Below are positions 44,392-57,344 of a DNA stretch of 64,000 bases, piece by piece. Source of the DNA: Plotosus lineatus (lineage: Eukaryota > Chordata > Actinopteri > Siluriformes > Plotosidae); NCBI GenBank assembly GCA_024760905.1, contig CM045745.1:13357782-13421781 (forward strand), given 5' to 3'. The position numbers and the translations under genes were made by a program. A model generated the notes under the pieces. The model saw nothing but the letters and a program-made list of their open reading frames with translations, did not search any database and was not told the DNA's origin. Position 1 is the first letter of the stretch. Every line of letters starts with the position of its first letter.

Positions 44392-44917
44392 CAGTGGTAC
44401 CTCTCCTTATGAAAGTCCCAACAAATGAAAAATCCAGGTTACGAAACGCATTTACCTAAAATTTCCTTCTCTGGATAAGAAACAAATTCACATTCTGAAA
44501 GTGGCATCTCAAAAATTCAAACAATGAGCGAGTTGCTCTCCCATTGGCTATCTCCCAACATCCCGCCCCGCTGGCCTCCCATTGGCTAGCTCCCAACATC
44601 CCGCCCCGCTGCCTTCCATTGGCTATCTCCCAACATCCCTCCCCGCTAGCCTCCCAATGGCTAGGAGGGAGCTGCATGTCCATAATACCCATGATGCAGC
44701 TCCCTCCCATTGGTTATTATGGAGTTGCATCTCCATAATACCCATGATGCTTTTTGACCCATTGTTCTTTCACGGAGTTCTAACACACGTAAAGCACAGA
44801 GTCACTGTTGTTTCATGAGTTTTTCGAGTGCGCTCATTGCAACTTTATTTTTTGGCTCAGGCTTCTAACCTTGCATAAACATTTGTTAGATTATAACTCT
44901 GCTAAGAAGACATGGCC

Positions 44918-44921
<4 letters not shown>

Positions 44922-44952
<31 letters not shown>
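44922..44952. repeat. (CA)n microsatellite
   Basis: About 15 CA units inside MITE-2 copy 2, at the position of the (GT)n in copy 1. Confidence 0.95.
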
Positions 44953-44955
<3 letters not shown>

Positions 44956-44975
44956 TTCGTCGCGGTGTGAGTGAA

Positions 44976-45080
44976 ATGAAGCTGGCTGGTGGCATGCGGT
45001 TGATTGATATTGCAAAGGATTATGGCTGAAACCCGTCTACCATCGGTACGATATTGAAGCAGAAGGAGGCCTTAAAAGGT
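44976..45080 (+). pseudogene. Tigger-like transposase helix-turn-helix remnant in MITE-2
   Basis: The frame from ATG 44976 reads MKLAGGMRLIDIAKDYG, a stop at 45027-45029, then NPSTIGTILKQKEALKG. That is the first CENP-B/Tigger helix-turn-helix: an IAKDYG turn, then a recognition helix ending in LKQKEALKG. It supports a Tigger origin for MITE-2. Nothing of the catalytic domain remains. Confidence 0.75.
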
Positions 45081-45233
45081 ATACTTTTATAATTTTTAAA
45101 GGGTTTAGGGTAGTATTGGGGGCCTTGGAACGAATCAGGCCTTTTACATGTAAAATGCGGTTCAACTTACGGAAAAATCAGGTTCCGAAACCACTTCTGG
45201 AACGGATTAATTTTGTTAGGTGAGGTACCACTG

Positions 45234-45587
45234 TCTGGTCAATTCGAAAGTGACATTTTTTTTTTTGTTAAGCCAAAAAAAAAAATTGTCCGCGAAAAGT
45301 GAAAAATGAGTATAGAGTCCTTATTCCAGAGCAAAGGTTATGAAGGAATTTTTCAATGGTTCTGTTATTGGGATTTTTTTTTTTTTTTTTTTTGGAAGAA
45401 CATGGCTTAAGCCCTTGTCACAGCAATTTGAAACAGAAAAGAAACACAACTCAAAGATCTCATGGGAAGCTCTATTTTTAGGTGGTGCCATCTGTGAAAC
45501 AAATAGATGTGCACTACAAGTGTATAATTAGTGTGAGCTAGATCTGTCTGTACAGATTAGGTTTTTAGGTTTCTTTCCAATAAAATC
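45234..45587. other. No recognised gene
   Basis: Poly-T/A runs at 45257-45288 and 45375-45394. Nothing coding. Confidence 0.5.
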
Positions 45588-46536
<949 letters not shown>

Positions 46537-47035
46537 CAGTGATCCCTCACTTCCCACGGTTAATTGGGACCGAAATCCCTCCGCGACCACCGAATTCCGC
46601 GAAGTAGGATCCACCCCTTGACTGACGTATACGTGCATGTATATGTGTATATAATATCAATAAATACATATTCAACACTATAAATGCTTATAATAACAAT
46701 GAAACATTGAAAAATAATGCATAACGTAAATAAAATATAAATACACACACATACAGGCACGTGCACGCAGATGCGCAACTCACATAAAAATGTAAATAGT
46801 TTTGATGGGGGTTTTCGGTTGTTTTTTTATATTTGTTTGTTTGTTTGTTTGGGGTTGTTTTGCATAATTGTTAATATATGATAATTTGCATAATCCTTGT
46901 TTTTGTGGCATTTTCCTTAACTTTTCTTCTATTATTCCTTAATTTCCCTTTTTTTTAATTTGATGAATATTAAAAAAAAAAACACGATGCACTGAAACCG
47001 CATTAATTGAAGCGTGAAGTAGCGAGGGATCCCTG
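46537..47035 (+). mobile_element. MITE-1 copy 7, full length
   Basis: Ends CAGTGATCCCTCACTTCCC and AGTAGCGAGGGATCCCTG, TA on both sides. Standard interior. The stretch GCATAATTG appears with a nearby partial repeat (GATAATTTGCATAATCC). Confidence 0.9.
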
Positions 47036-47145
47036 TATTGTAAATATATTTTCCTTGTATATGTGAATATATTTTTATTATTGTAGGACCTGTTTAACTG
47101 TTAACCTAGAACGTATCCTTCATTTGGTTGCAATAAACTAAAACC

Positions 47146-47149
<4 letters not shown>

Positions 47150-47194
<45 letters not shown>
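47150..47194. repeat. (TA)n microsatellite
   Basis: About 22 TA units. Confidence 0.95.
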
Positions 47195-47197
<3 letters not shown>

Positions 47198-48084
47198 TGC
47201 CATTAATCATATGCCTATTTTTAACAAGAACTTCACGCTGACCTTCTCTTTCCTCAAGTTCATAACAGTCGAGAGATAAATACTTTACTCAGGCTTTCAT
47301 TCAACAAACTAATATCACACGTGTTTTTTTTTTAATATCCCAAAAATTAGGTCAATAACATAGATTATATGGCTATGTGATTGCAAGGGCAACTGTGTTT
47401 GTATGTTCTAAAGCAGATGGACTTGAGTTATATATAAATATAAATTGGCACTGAATAAATGATCAGACATTTACACAGACACAGTTATGTCACAGATGTA
47501 ATTAGAATTTTTCAGTTTCCTTTTTACATTTATTTGCAAATCTCAGTAGTGCAGTATAAGGGATGTGTAGTAAAAGGGAAACTCTGGATTTAATCTGTGG
47601 TAATATTGATCCTGACAACAGCTGATCTACTTTACATAAATTATTCAAATGAAATAATATGAACTCCTTGAGATATCACATTAGAAAGCAAGAAATAATG
47701 CATTTCATTCGAAAAATCAGTTAGAGGCACATGATGGCCAAACTATCTGTCTTTATCCTAGAAATGGAAATTACATCACGGAAGAAACAGAGGGTCCAAT
47801 CAGCACAAGTAAACGAAGAAAGATCTTTTGGACCGATTTTAAAAATAATACTAAAATAAATTCATTTTAAAATGTCTTTTCATTGGGTGGCAGCAGGATG
47901 TTTAAATATCCCTGCCTATGGTGTGAACCTGTACAAGTTGTTAACTGAGCTGAACTTACTATATAAGTTGGACAACACAGGTACCGAGTATGTGAGCCAA
48001 CTGGACACCATCAGAGTCCTCGTGGCACTGCAGGGAGCATTTCAGAGCTGATTGCTTTCAAGCCACTGCAACATAATAAACATT
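47195..48084. other. No recognisable gene
   Basis: AT-rich unique sequence. Confidence 0.5.
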
Positions 48085-48345
48085 CATCTTATTCTTTTTT
48101 CCGAACTGCTTAAACCCTCTAGGGTTGCAAGAAGGGTGGAGCATATCTCAGCCACCTTTGGGCGAAGGCAATGTACACCTAGCCACACTATTGCAGGACC
48201 AATAACAATTTTTACACTGACACTTGGGACAATTTGGAACAGCCAATTAGCCTCATGTGCATGTTTTTTGACTGTGGAAGGGAACCAGAGGAACCCATAC
48301 AAGCATCAGAACATACAAACTCCACAGAGAAACACCATCGGCAAA
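48085..48345 (-). repeat. SINE-V copy, decayed
   Basis: Minus strand: GTGGAGTTTGTATGTTCTGA, CCTCTGGTTCCCTTCCACAG, CCAATTAGGC-type tail CTAATTGGCTGTTCC and GGCTGAGATATGCTCC. The 214-codon plus frame through it is not a gene. Confidence 0.7.
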
Positions 48346-49123
48346 CCTAGGACTAGGTTTGGAGACAAACTTGGAGACTATTACAGTAATGTTCTTTCTT
48401 GCTGTAATGACATTAATATAGTGCTGTATAAAATATCACTTACAAACCATTCAATATCCAATGTTAGTTCTGTATGTGCCTGCTTTTCCACTTGGGAATG
48501 TTCATCTCTGGTTTTTAGGTATGACTCACCTGAAGTGGTTATAAATGCGGTGTTATTTCTGGCATATCAGCTTCTTGTAAGTCTTCTGGATCATCATCTC
48601 CTCCAATATGTAAATTTTGCTCTTATGATCAGATTCACTTGCCATTGTTGCCTTCTTGACTTGGACAATGTTTCCTCATGTGACGTCAATCGTTAGTCTG
48701 TGAGTCTGCACACTCTTGATAGCACTCTGAGAATCAATGAGCACTGTGCATATAAAGTGGAAAGTAAAAGATTAGCCCACTGTTAAGTGATCCTTCGCTG
48801 AGAACACTTCGAATTTCTGTATAATTTGGTGTGTCTAGGCATTTTGTAGTAGAGGATTTGTTACAGAGACTGTTACCACTCAACTTGTATTAAAAAGCAG
48901 GAGCATTGGAAAGGCAACCATGATGCTGATGGGCCTCAATCTGATTTTTTCATTCCGTTTAAGGCTTTTACGTTTTGCTTTTTGCTTTTACCTTTTTTTA
49001 ATTGTCCATATTATCAGGTAGGATTTCCTGACCTATTTTGTTGATGGATTATGGTAAATGGTATAAAAACGTAATCCAATTTATCCAATAGGTAAATATA
49101 AAGTCAAGGATTCCAGACATACT
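48346..49123. other. No recognised gene
   Basis: Unique sequence; no convincing exon. Confidence 0.45.
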
Positions 49124-49194
49124 ACCGTATTTGACCTGATAAGCGCCCAGGGCTTAATGTTACCAACAGAGTGGAATGGTAAGTGCTTATTACC

Positions 49195-51623
49195 CTTCTT
49201 CTTCTTCTTCTTCTTCTTCTTTTCCTTTCGGCTTTTCCCTTCAGGGGTCACCACAGCGAATCATCTGCCTCCATCTCACCCTATCCTCTGTATCTTCTTC
49301 TCTTACACCAACTGCCTTCATGTCCTCCTTCACCACATCCATGAATCGTCTCTTTGGTCTTCCTCTAGGCCTTCTGCCTGATAGTTCCAACCTCAGCATC
49401 CTACTACCAATATACTCATCTCTCCTCTGTACATGTCCAAACCATCTCAATCTAGCCTCTATGACTTTGTCTTCAAAACCTCTTACATGTGCTGTCCCTC
49501 TAATGTGCTTATTCCTGATCCTATCCATCCTCGTTACTCCCAAAGAGAACCTCAATATTTTTATCTCTGCTACCTCCAGCTCAGCTTTCCCCAGGGCCAC
49601 TGTTTCTAAACCATACAACATCGCTGGCCTCAACATCCTGTTGTACACTCTTCCTTTCATTCATGCCGATACTTTCCTATCACACATCACACCGGACACT
49701 TTTCTCCAACTGTTCCAACCTGCCTGCACACGCTTCTTCACCTCTTTTCCACACTCTCCATTGCTCTGGATTGTTGAGCCTAAGTACTTAAAATCCTCCA
49801 CCTTCCTTATCTCTGCTCCCTGTAACCTCACCGTTTCTCTTGGGACCTTGTCATTCGTACACATGTATTCTGTCTTACTGAGGCTAACCTTCATTTCCCT
49901 CCTTTCCAGGGCATACCTCCACCTCTCTAGATTTTCCTGCACTTATTCTCTGCTTTTACTGCAGATCACGATGTCATCTACAAACATCATAGTCCATAGG
50001 GGAATCTTGTCTAACCTCGTCTGTCAGCCTGTCCATCACCATAGCAAACAACTTATCCTTGATGCAGTCCCACCTCCACCTTGAACTCTTCTCTCACACT
50101 GACAGCACACCTCACCACTGTCTTACATCTCTCATATATATCCTGCACCACTCTAACATACTTCTCTGCCACTCCAGACTTCCTCATGTAATACCACAGT
50201 TTCTCTCTCGGCACCCTGTCATATGCTTTCTCCAGATCCACAAAGGCACAATGCAGCTCCTTCTGACCTTCTCTGTACTTCTCTATTAACATCCTCAAGG
50301 CAAACACTGCATCTGTGGTGCTCTTTCTTGGCATGGAACCAAACTGTTGTTCACAAATTCTGACCTCTGCCCTTAGTCTAGCTTCCACTATTCTTTCCCA
50401 TAACTTCATCATATGGCTCATTAACTTTATCCCTCTGTAGTTGCCACAAGTCTGCACATCTCCCTTGTTCTTAAAAATGGGCACAAGCACACTTCTCCTG
50501 CATTCCTCTGGCATCCTCTCACTCTCTAAGACATTGTTGAATGTTCTTGTCAGGAAATCTACTGCTACCTCTCCTAGACACTTCCATACCTCCACCGGTA
50601 TGTTATCAGGACCAACTGCCTTTCCATTCTTCATCCTCTTCAATGCCCTCCTCACTTCTCCCTTACTAATCTTTGCTACTTCCTGGTCCTCAACAGTCAC
50701 CTCTTCTACTCTTATTTCTCTCTCATTTTCCTCATTCATCAGCTCTTCAAAGTACTCTTTCCATCTTCCCAGCACACTTCTGTCATCAGTCAATACATTT
50801 CCCTCTCTGTCCTTAATCACTCTAACTTGCTGCACGTTTTTCCCATCTCTATTTCTCTGCTGTGCCAACCTGTATAAATCATTTTCACCCTCCTTACTTT
50901 CCAACCGAGCATACAAGTCATCATACGCTCTCTGTTTGGCCTTTGACACCGCTCCCTTCACCTTACACTGTGTCTCCCTGTACTCCTGTTTACTCTCTTC
51001 GGTCCTCTCAATGTCCCACTTCTTCTTAGCTAGCTTCTTCTTTTGTACACAACCCTACACTTCCTCATTCCACCACCATGTCTCCTTATCTCCTCTCCTT
51101 CCTGATGACACACCAAGTTTTCTACCTGTCTCCCTGATCACATTAGCTGTAGTTGTCCAGTCATCTGGAAGCACTTCCTGACCACCCAAAGCCATTTTCA
51201 ACTCCTCCTTGAAGACAACACGACACTCTTCCTTTTTCAGCTTCCACCACATTGTCTTCTGCTCTGCCTTTGCCTTCTTCACCTTCCTCACTATCAGTGT
51301 CATCTTGCACACCATCATCCTATGCTGTTTGGCAACACTCTCACCCGCTACTACTTTGAAAGAAGCCAGTGACTCTGCTTTTATAAGTCACCCTCTGCTC
51401 CTGTCTCTTCTGGAAGAAAGTATTTACGACAGCCATTTCCATCCCTTTTGCATAATCTACCAACATCTGTCCTTCTGCGTTTGTTGTGACTCGCATATTT
51501 TATTTGGCATTTGTTTTACGCCGGATGCCCTTCCTGACGCAACCCTCTGCATTTATCCGGACTTGGGACTGGCATGAAGGAGAGACACTGGCTTGTGCCT
51601 CTTCCTCACGGCTGCATTGGTAA
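49195..51623 (-). mobile_element. RTE LINE copy E, both ends present, internally deleted
   Basis: The 17-bp duplication GGTAAGTGCTTATTACC lies at 49178-49194 and 51624-51640. The 3' tail is (GAA)n and the 5' end is the shared ATGCAGCCGTGAGG. Most of the endonuclease is missing (break near 51358-51480). Confidence 0.92.
49241..51318 (-). pseudogene. RTE reverse transcriptase, frameshifted (copy E)
   Basis: Frames 51318-51055 (linker: KKAKAEQKTMWWKLKKEECR), 50961-50053 (GPDNIPVEVWKCLGEVAVDF, QFGSMPRKSTTDAVFALRM, catalytic [16 protein letters not shown], then a break before the FADD region), 49942-49661 (FKYLGSTIQSNGECG) and 49660-49241 (LRWFGHVQRRDEYIGSRM). A deletion near 50050 and the D-to-Y change around the FADD block (VDDIVICS-like text, CTACAAACATCAT on plus) remove the catalytic site. 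A one-codon loss changes RRDSEY to RRDEY. Confidence 0.9.
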
Positions 51624-52405
51624 GGTAAGTGCTTATTACCATCGAGGTGGAAAACATGAATAATAACAGAACAATAAAAGAGTTTTACTGGTATTTGTAT
51701 TATTCATTTTGTGGTATCGACCAAACTACTTACATGAAAGCTAAAAATAAACAGAAAAGAGCATAAATGTAAAAAAAAAAGACTTTTCCTTCCCTTACTT
51801 TTCCTTCCTGGTGCTGTTCCTTTAAACATTTCCTTTAAACATTTTCCCGAAAGTAAAATGAGCCAATCAAGAATGTCAACTTTAGCACATGGCAAGTTGA
51901 ACCAATCAATACGAACATAAACAAAAGCACATGGCCAGGAACTTGCTTAAATTTATGAAGTTAGTGAGCGGGAGAATCGGGTGAAAAATACTCATCATCA
52001 CTTTCAGATCAGTCCATATCTGACTCATCGCTCCATTTATTCAGAGCATCCCATAGTTTTACTGTATGGTTCTAATGGTTTATCGGTTGTTGGACATTAA
52101 CTGAGAGACACAGCAAAATATTTTCCATTTTTTTAAAGCAGGGTGGAACAATCAAATGTGTTGTTATTGATGAACGTTATAGACATTCCCCAGTCGCAGG
52201 GGGTCTTGAAATACTGTGTAAACTCACTTTTACAAGCAGTGAACACCTCATTTTACCATTACAGAGACTGATCGAATAAAATTGGTAAGGTTGATCTATG
52301 ATTTTGCCCCCAGTACACATGAGTGGTTATTAGACTTAAGATAAAAAACATTTGGGGGGGGGAGGGGTGCTTATTGGATCAGAGCACTTATTACGTCGAA
52401 TACGG

Positions 52406-53154
52406 TATTTATGTCTCCTTCCTAATGTCTCTGTTGTCTTTCTTCCCTTGTAAAACCTTTAAGTTTGGGCATCTGTATAAATCCTTGCTTTGCCAAGTAA
52501 CTGTTTTCAAAATCACAAGGTCACTGATTCTTTTTACCCTCCTTATGATGTCCTCCGATCTCGTCTCTGTGGTTTACATGCTCTAGCTGAGCCAGTGGCC
52601 AGATGGGTCAGCATGGTGCTTCTGTGAGGCTCAGGATGTGGCCTTAATATTTCAGCATGAGGTTCATGAGGAGGGCATTGCTGTCACTTGTTACCTCGAG
52701 GCCAGTATAGAAGAGCATAACGAAAACTAGGCCAGAAAAGCAGGAGTCCTACACACACATGCCAGCAGTCCAGTGCTCCATTTTCAAGAGAAGTTGGCAT
52801 GGGCTGGACATTGATCAGCAGACCTCCTGTATAGACATCTTTATATGTCAAACACAGGAGTGGTTACACTATGAGTGAAGTCTAACATCCTGAAATGTCT
52901 TCTCATGACTGCTGATGATAGTTACATTTTCTCAATTATCTTGAACATGCAAGAATACAGATAGCTGGGTTTCCCCATTAATATAGTAGTGGGTGTGTGA
53001 CCACCAAATATGGTGAGGTCCAGTCAGATGGGGAAACTTTTTTGTGAAAATAAAAGCAAGATATTAGAGATTTGTACGTGCTATATGGGAAATATGCGGT
53101 CTGTTAGGTCCGCTATCTCGGGATTAAAAATCATTATTCTGAGGCAGTGATCGG
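52406..53154. other. No recognised gene
   Basis: Unique sequence; no known domain. Confidence 0.45.
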
Positions 53155-53275
53155 TTCGTTTTTTTTATTTCAACTATCAACCTGAATTAGTATATATTCT
53201 GATATTTTCTCTGCATGAGATTAAAGGCTTCTAATGCTGTGCTTGTCACTTTGATTTCTTTTAGCCATCGATTTT
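53155..53275. repeat. Dispersed duplicate segment, copy 1
   Basis: ATTTCAACTATCAACCTGAA, ATTCTGATATTTTCTCTGCA and CACTTTGATTTCTTTTAG match 55035-55155 in the same orientation. This copy lacks the small insert present there. A second tandem-like echo, CCGCTATCTTGGGATTAAAA, occurs at 53110 and 53289. Confidence 0.75.
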
Positions 53276-53654
53276 ATGTCTATTTGATCCGCTATCTTGG
53301 GATTAAAATTATTATTCTGAGGTAGTCAAATTGACGGACCCTCACAGCTTCTCATAGTCACCTAGATCATGCTTTCTAATGGAAAAATAAGCCAGGAAAT
53401 CATGTTTTTGTTCACTTTCTTTATGTTCCCTTGTAGTATGTTATAAAATACTGATATATGGAATGTAGTTTACTTTTGTTTTTGATTCACTCGGATGGAC
53501 AGATCTAATCAGACTAGCGTCACACGGAGCTGTGAACCGATTCAAAACACACAGCTCAGCTGACTTGCATGTGTGATGACTAAAATATATAACTATTTAG
53601 AGATCTATAAGAATGTTATTTTAGTTTACTTTTGATTGTTTCTATATTATATAC
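53276..53654. other. No recognised gene
   Basis: Unique AT-rich sequence. Confidence 0.45.
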
Positions 53655-54150
53655 AAGAAGTCACTGACTTACAACCTGTGTGACTTGCGACTTTTCAACT
53701 TTACAACCACCTAAAAAAATAATAATAATAATAATAATAAGCTTATATACTTCGGTATCACGTAAGTGAATATCATCAGCTTTGCTGAGCTGATTTGACC
53801 CTTTATGAGGATCACATGGGTTAAACCATGTACATGCAATTAATAAGAAAAAGATGACTTGAGTGAGAGAAAGAGATTCAAATGTTAGTTACAAGAAAAA
53901 ACAATAACATTATGATTATTATTATTATTGTTGTTGTTGTTGTTATTGTTATTATTGTTGTTGTTAGGAATTTTAAAAATGTTATTATAAAGTGTTTAAG
54001 GATAAACTGACTCAGCTGCTTGTCGGGAACATCGTGGAGTTTTTGACACAAACTTGTAGAAAGGTACAGTATATAGTACTGTAGACACTACTAGTAATAT
54101 ATGTACAGACCAGGTTCAGAACCAAATGTGGTCGTTAGCCTGACACTACC
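53655..54150. mobile_element. MITE-3 copy 1
   Basis: Left end AAGAAGTCACTGACTTACAA and right end (inward) CAGGTAGTGTCAGGCTAACG are imperfect inverted repeats. Interior holds (AAT)n at 53717-53740 and GTTGTTATT repeats at 53920-53965. The left third matches 63667-63835. Confidence 0.6.
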
Positions 54151-54156
54151 TGTGTA

Positions 54157-54487
54157 CCATGGTACCTCACCTTACAAAATTAATCCGTTCCAGAGCTTTT
54201 TTCGTAATCTGCATTTTTCGTAAATTGAACCGCGTTTTACATGTAAAACGCAAGATTCGTTCCAAGGCTCCCAATACTACTCCCTAAACCATTTAAAAAT
54301 GATAAAAGCTTACCCTTTAAGCCCTTCTTCTGCTTCAATATTGTACCGATAGTAGACGGGTTTGGCCATATTCCCTTGTGATATCACTCGAGCCCATTTC
54401 TTCTTCTCACTCGCAACGGAAATCACACGCGTTTTGTAACCTGAATTTATTCGTTTTGTGAAACTTTCGTAAGGTGAGGTACCACTG
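54157..54487 (-). mobile_element. MITE-2 copy 3, short form
   Basis: Ends CATGGTACCTCACCTTAC and GTAAGGTGAGGTACCACTG between TA dinucleotides. Keeps the helix-turn-helix remnant text (CTTCTGCTTCAATATTGTAC, TAGTAGACGGGTTTGGCC) but lacks the CCAAT minisatellite and CA tract. Confidence 0.85.
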
Positions 54488-55034
54488 TACTAAAATTCTT
54501 GGAGGGTTAAAGAAACGTACATAAGAATTTTTCAGCGACATTTTATCGCATGTGTGCGCTTAAGCTCACCTGTTTTTTGTCACAATCGAGTGTAGAAATG
54601 AGAAATAAATAAATAACAGTTAAAATCTAATTTTAGTATTTTGTTATGCAGAGTTCATTTTCACGATTTTGCATCATTACAAACAGATTATTTCCCTTTG
54701 CTTTACCTGCTGCTGTGTCTGGCTCGGGCACCGTGCTGGAAGGAAAGGGAGAAGATGTTTTTGTTTACAAATGCTTGACTTGTATGCTGAGTTATGAAAT
54801 TACGCAATGCCTGCAAATTGCATTCTTCGAGCTTCAGAGGTTAATCAATTACACTGTGTTGCCATTATATTCTGTGAGTGCTGTACACATAGTAAGAATC
54901 AGCACATGTCTGAAAAGTGTGAGGGTTTTTTTTTTTTTGGTGACATAATTTAAATCGAATTTCTTTTGCATAGTGCTCTGAAGTTATCATTCTTCATGTT
55001 TTGATTTACTGAAATGTGTGTGATGGGTGATTGG
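54488..55034. other. No recognised gene
   Basis: A 100-codon plus frame (54646-54948) has no known domain and ends in poly-T sequence. Probably not coding. Confidence 0.4.
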
Positions 55035-55240
55035 CTTGTGTTTATTACTTCAACTATCAGCTTGAATTAGTATACATTCTGATATTTTCTCTGCATTAGA
55101 ATCAAGGCCTCCAATTTCGTGGTTTTTTTTTTGGTCACTTTGATTTCTTTTAACCCTCTCCAGGCAGGCGTTGCAAATTCATTTATTGAATGGTCCTGAG
55201 AGGGTTAACTTGGTCCTGAGAGGGTTAAACATCGATTTTG
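55035..55240. repeat. Dispersed duplicate segment, copy 2
   Basis: Colinear with 53155-53275 up to GATTTCTTTTA, then interrupted by the small TTAA-flanked insert, then resumes with CATCGATTTT. Confidence 0.75.
55154..55224. mobile_element. Tiny piggyBac-like MITE
   Basis: The insert starts CCCTCTCCAGG and ends CCTGAGAGGG, inverted, with TTAA at 55150-55153 and 55225-55228. A third TTAA (55205-55208) follows an earlier copy of the right end. The paralogous segment at 53266-53272 lacks it, giving an empty-site comparison. Confidence 0.65.
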
Positions 55241-55919
55241 TGAATAACAAAAAGACAAACATTGATGTATAAATAGTAAACTGATCAGCTGGCCTGTGAA
55301 CTGATGGTGTGTGTATGTTAGTCTATAGGGCTTAGGCCTATTTATGGAAAAGAAAACTTTTAATCTTTCTGGAAAATTGGTTGCAGTGAAGAAACAGGGA
55401 GGGATCTTCATGCTCAAGGAAAGGCTCTTCTTGAAACAGGCTTGTTTTCTGTCTGAAATGACTTGCAGGATTCAGGATTCCTTTCCATACAACACAAAGC
55501 ATTCCATTTCATAGCTGAGCGGTTTCTCTGTGTATTCATGCCCTGATGAACGGGGGTGTCCACTCATATTTGAATTGAAGCATATTAATGTAGTAATCAG
55601 TGGAGACGGCTGAGATTTTGTCTGATCGGAAAGTATCTGCGGGGTTGATGTAATTGAAGTTAATGACAGCACTCATGGAGAGAAAGGCAGATGATAATTA
55701 AACTCGTGATGAAGGTGATACACCACACTTTTTTTTTTTTTTTTTTAAAGAGATGTGATGTTAAATATGAAATGCTCCAGACTGTCCATCATTGTCAAGT
55801 AAGACATTATGTGCTTTTTATTGTTGATATACAGTATATACAGTATTTACTGTAGTGCTTATAGTCCACAAGCTCGAAGCTAATATTCAGCACCTGTATG
55901 GCATATCTGATGAAAGTGA
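55241..55919. other. No recognised gene
   Basis: Unique sequence with a poly-T run at 55730-55746. Confidence 0.45.
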
Positions 55920-56296
55920 GTTCATTCATTCATTTTCTGTAACCGCTTTATCCTAATCAGGGTCACGTAGAGGCTGGCGCCCATCCCAACTGACTCTGGG
56001 CGAGGCCAGAGTACACCCTGGACATCTCGCCTGGCCATCGCAGTGCGAAAACACGCTGACAGCTATGCAGCCGACTCTTGTCGAAAGTCAGCAATGGTTC
56101 TTTTACATGAAGCTCTCTCCATAGATAGTGAGAGACATGGCCGACCTTTGATATCCCAGTTAGCTGCACTGGGGGGTGTGTGGGTGGGGGTGTGGGTTGG
56201 GGGGTTGGGGGGGCAGTGATAACTGAGAGTGGGGCTTGAACCCCCAACCTTAGGATCAGTTATCCAGCACCTTTACCACCAGGCCACCACTGCCCC
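55920..56296 (-). repeat. SINE-B copy, full length
   Basis: Minus strand: GGCAGTGGTGGCCTGGTGG head, GGGGGTTCAAGCCCC B-box region, shared body with a G/T-rich expansion (56173-56213), tail ending GAATGAATGAA. TGAAAATGAG after and TGAAAGTGAG before may be the duplication. Confidence 0.88.
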
Positions 56297-56439
56297 CTGA
56301 AAATGAGATGAATAATGATTTTATTCTATCTATGCTCACTGCATTATGAGATGTACATTATTTTTATTAATTATGTTATTATTTTTCTTTCTTTATAAAA
56401 CTAAAAAATCCATTCTTACCTTTGAACACAGCTCCCACC

Positions 56440-56710
56440 CAACAAGTATTGCCTACCCTATCACACAAGCACCACCATCCAGGGTGGGCACAAGCATGCA
56501 CATGCCCAATCCATGATGTGTGGTGAAAAAGTGCTATCCGCTAGGTAATAAGAACGAGTTCACAAATGCTCACGGTTGTCTGGTGATCAGTGTTAATAAT
56601 GAGGAAGTGAATGTACGCCACCTCTCCCTCACATGAGCTCTCGGCCAATTTGCACCCATTGAGTGGCTGTGGCATCAACCTAGATCCGAGCTTGCAATCT
56701 CCAGGTCAAC
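56440..56710 (-). repeat. SINE-R copy 3
   Basis: Minus strand contains TGGAGATTGCAAGCTCGGAT, AATGGGTGCAAATTGGCCG, TGAGCTCATGTG and TGCATGCTTGTGCCC, colinear with the SINE-R copies at 29.9 and 34.6 kb but more diverged. Confidence 0.45.
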
Positions 56711-57344
56711 TTTCATTTGTGCAAAAAAAAAAAAAAATTGATCATCTTTAATCTGTTTTTTTTTGGTTAACTTTGAAATATGTGTGGGTGGGTGGGGGTT
56801 GGGGGGTGGGGGGTTGGGTCACCCTGTATGTATTCATTTATTAAATGGCATAAGTCCTCCTTCTTGCCCTGAATGATTCATCTCAATCTTTTGTGTCTGT
56901 TTATATTTGGTTTTTTTCCCCCCTCAAATTCTTTGGATCATTATCCTCCTCTTGCTTATTCTTTTCTAGATTTTTTAAAAATCCAATACAAAAGGAAATT
57001 ATCCATTTCTGCAGGTCTCCCCAGTCCTTCTGTTTTCCTATCATGTGGAACTGTGCTGCTTTGAGGATTAAAGTATTGACTGTGGAGATAAAACATTTGG
57101 TGGGTGCAAGCAGCCTGGACTCAGTAGAGTTCCGAAAGGCCAGTTTGTTTATGAAGTGTTAACACAATAGATTTAAACATTAAAATAAGATTTAATCCCA
57201 AGAGTGACACACTACAGGCTAGAGAAGTGACTCGATATAATACCTCGACATAAATCATGGAGTAACACCCGATGACCCGGTGACACTTGGATTTGTCTAA
57301 GACCAGGTTTGTTCTGTGTAACTAACATTCAAGAATTAATTTGT
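56711..57344. other. No recognised gene
   Basis: A G-rich GGTGGGTGGGGGTTGGGG tract at 56786-56816 and small frames without known domains. Confidence 0.45.

Larger units (their letters stand above)
44392..45233 (+). mobile_element. MITE-2 copy 2 (Tigger-like)
   Basis: Left end CAGTGGTACCTCTCCTTATG, right end GTTAGGTGAGGTACCACTG. The interior is the reverse complement of copy 1: CCAAT-unit minisatellite (44535-44760), (CA)n (44922-44952), and a transposase start. The left flank is TA, at the end of a (TA)n tract; the right flank is TC. Confidence 0.85.
49126..52405. mobile_element. Tigger-like element split by RTE E
   Basis: The left end CCGTATTTGACCTGATAAGC follows TA; the right end (inward) is CCGTATTCGACGTAATAAGT with TA after it. 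Without the RTE the element is about 830 bp. On the minus strand near 52030-51965 an acidic tail (DLSESDDEYFSPDSPAH-like, one stop) resembles a pogo/Tigger transposase C-terminus. Confidence 0.7.

Noticed and set aside
48052..48696. 214-codon plus-strand frame
   Set aside because: It runs through a decayed SINE-V copy on the other strand and has no domain.
54646..54948. 100-codon plus-strand frame
   Set aside because: No recognisable domain, no splice signals, and it ends in a poly-T tract.
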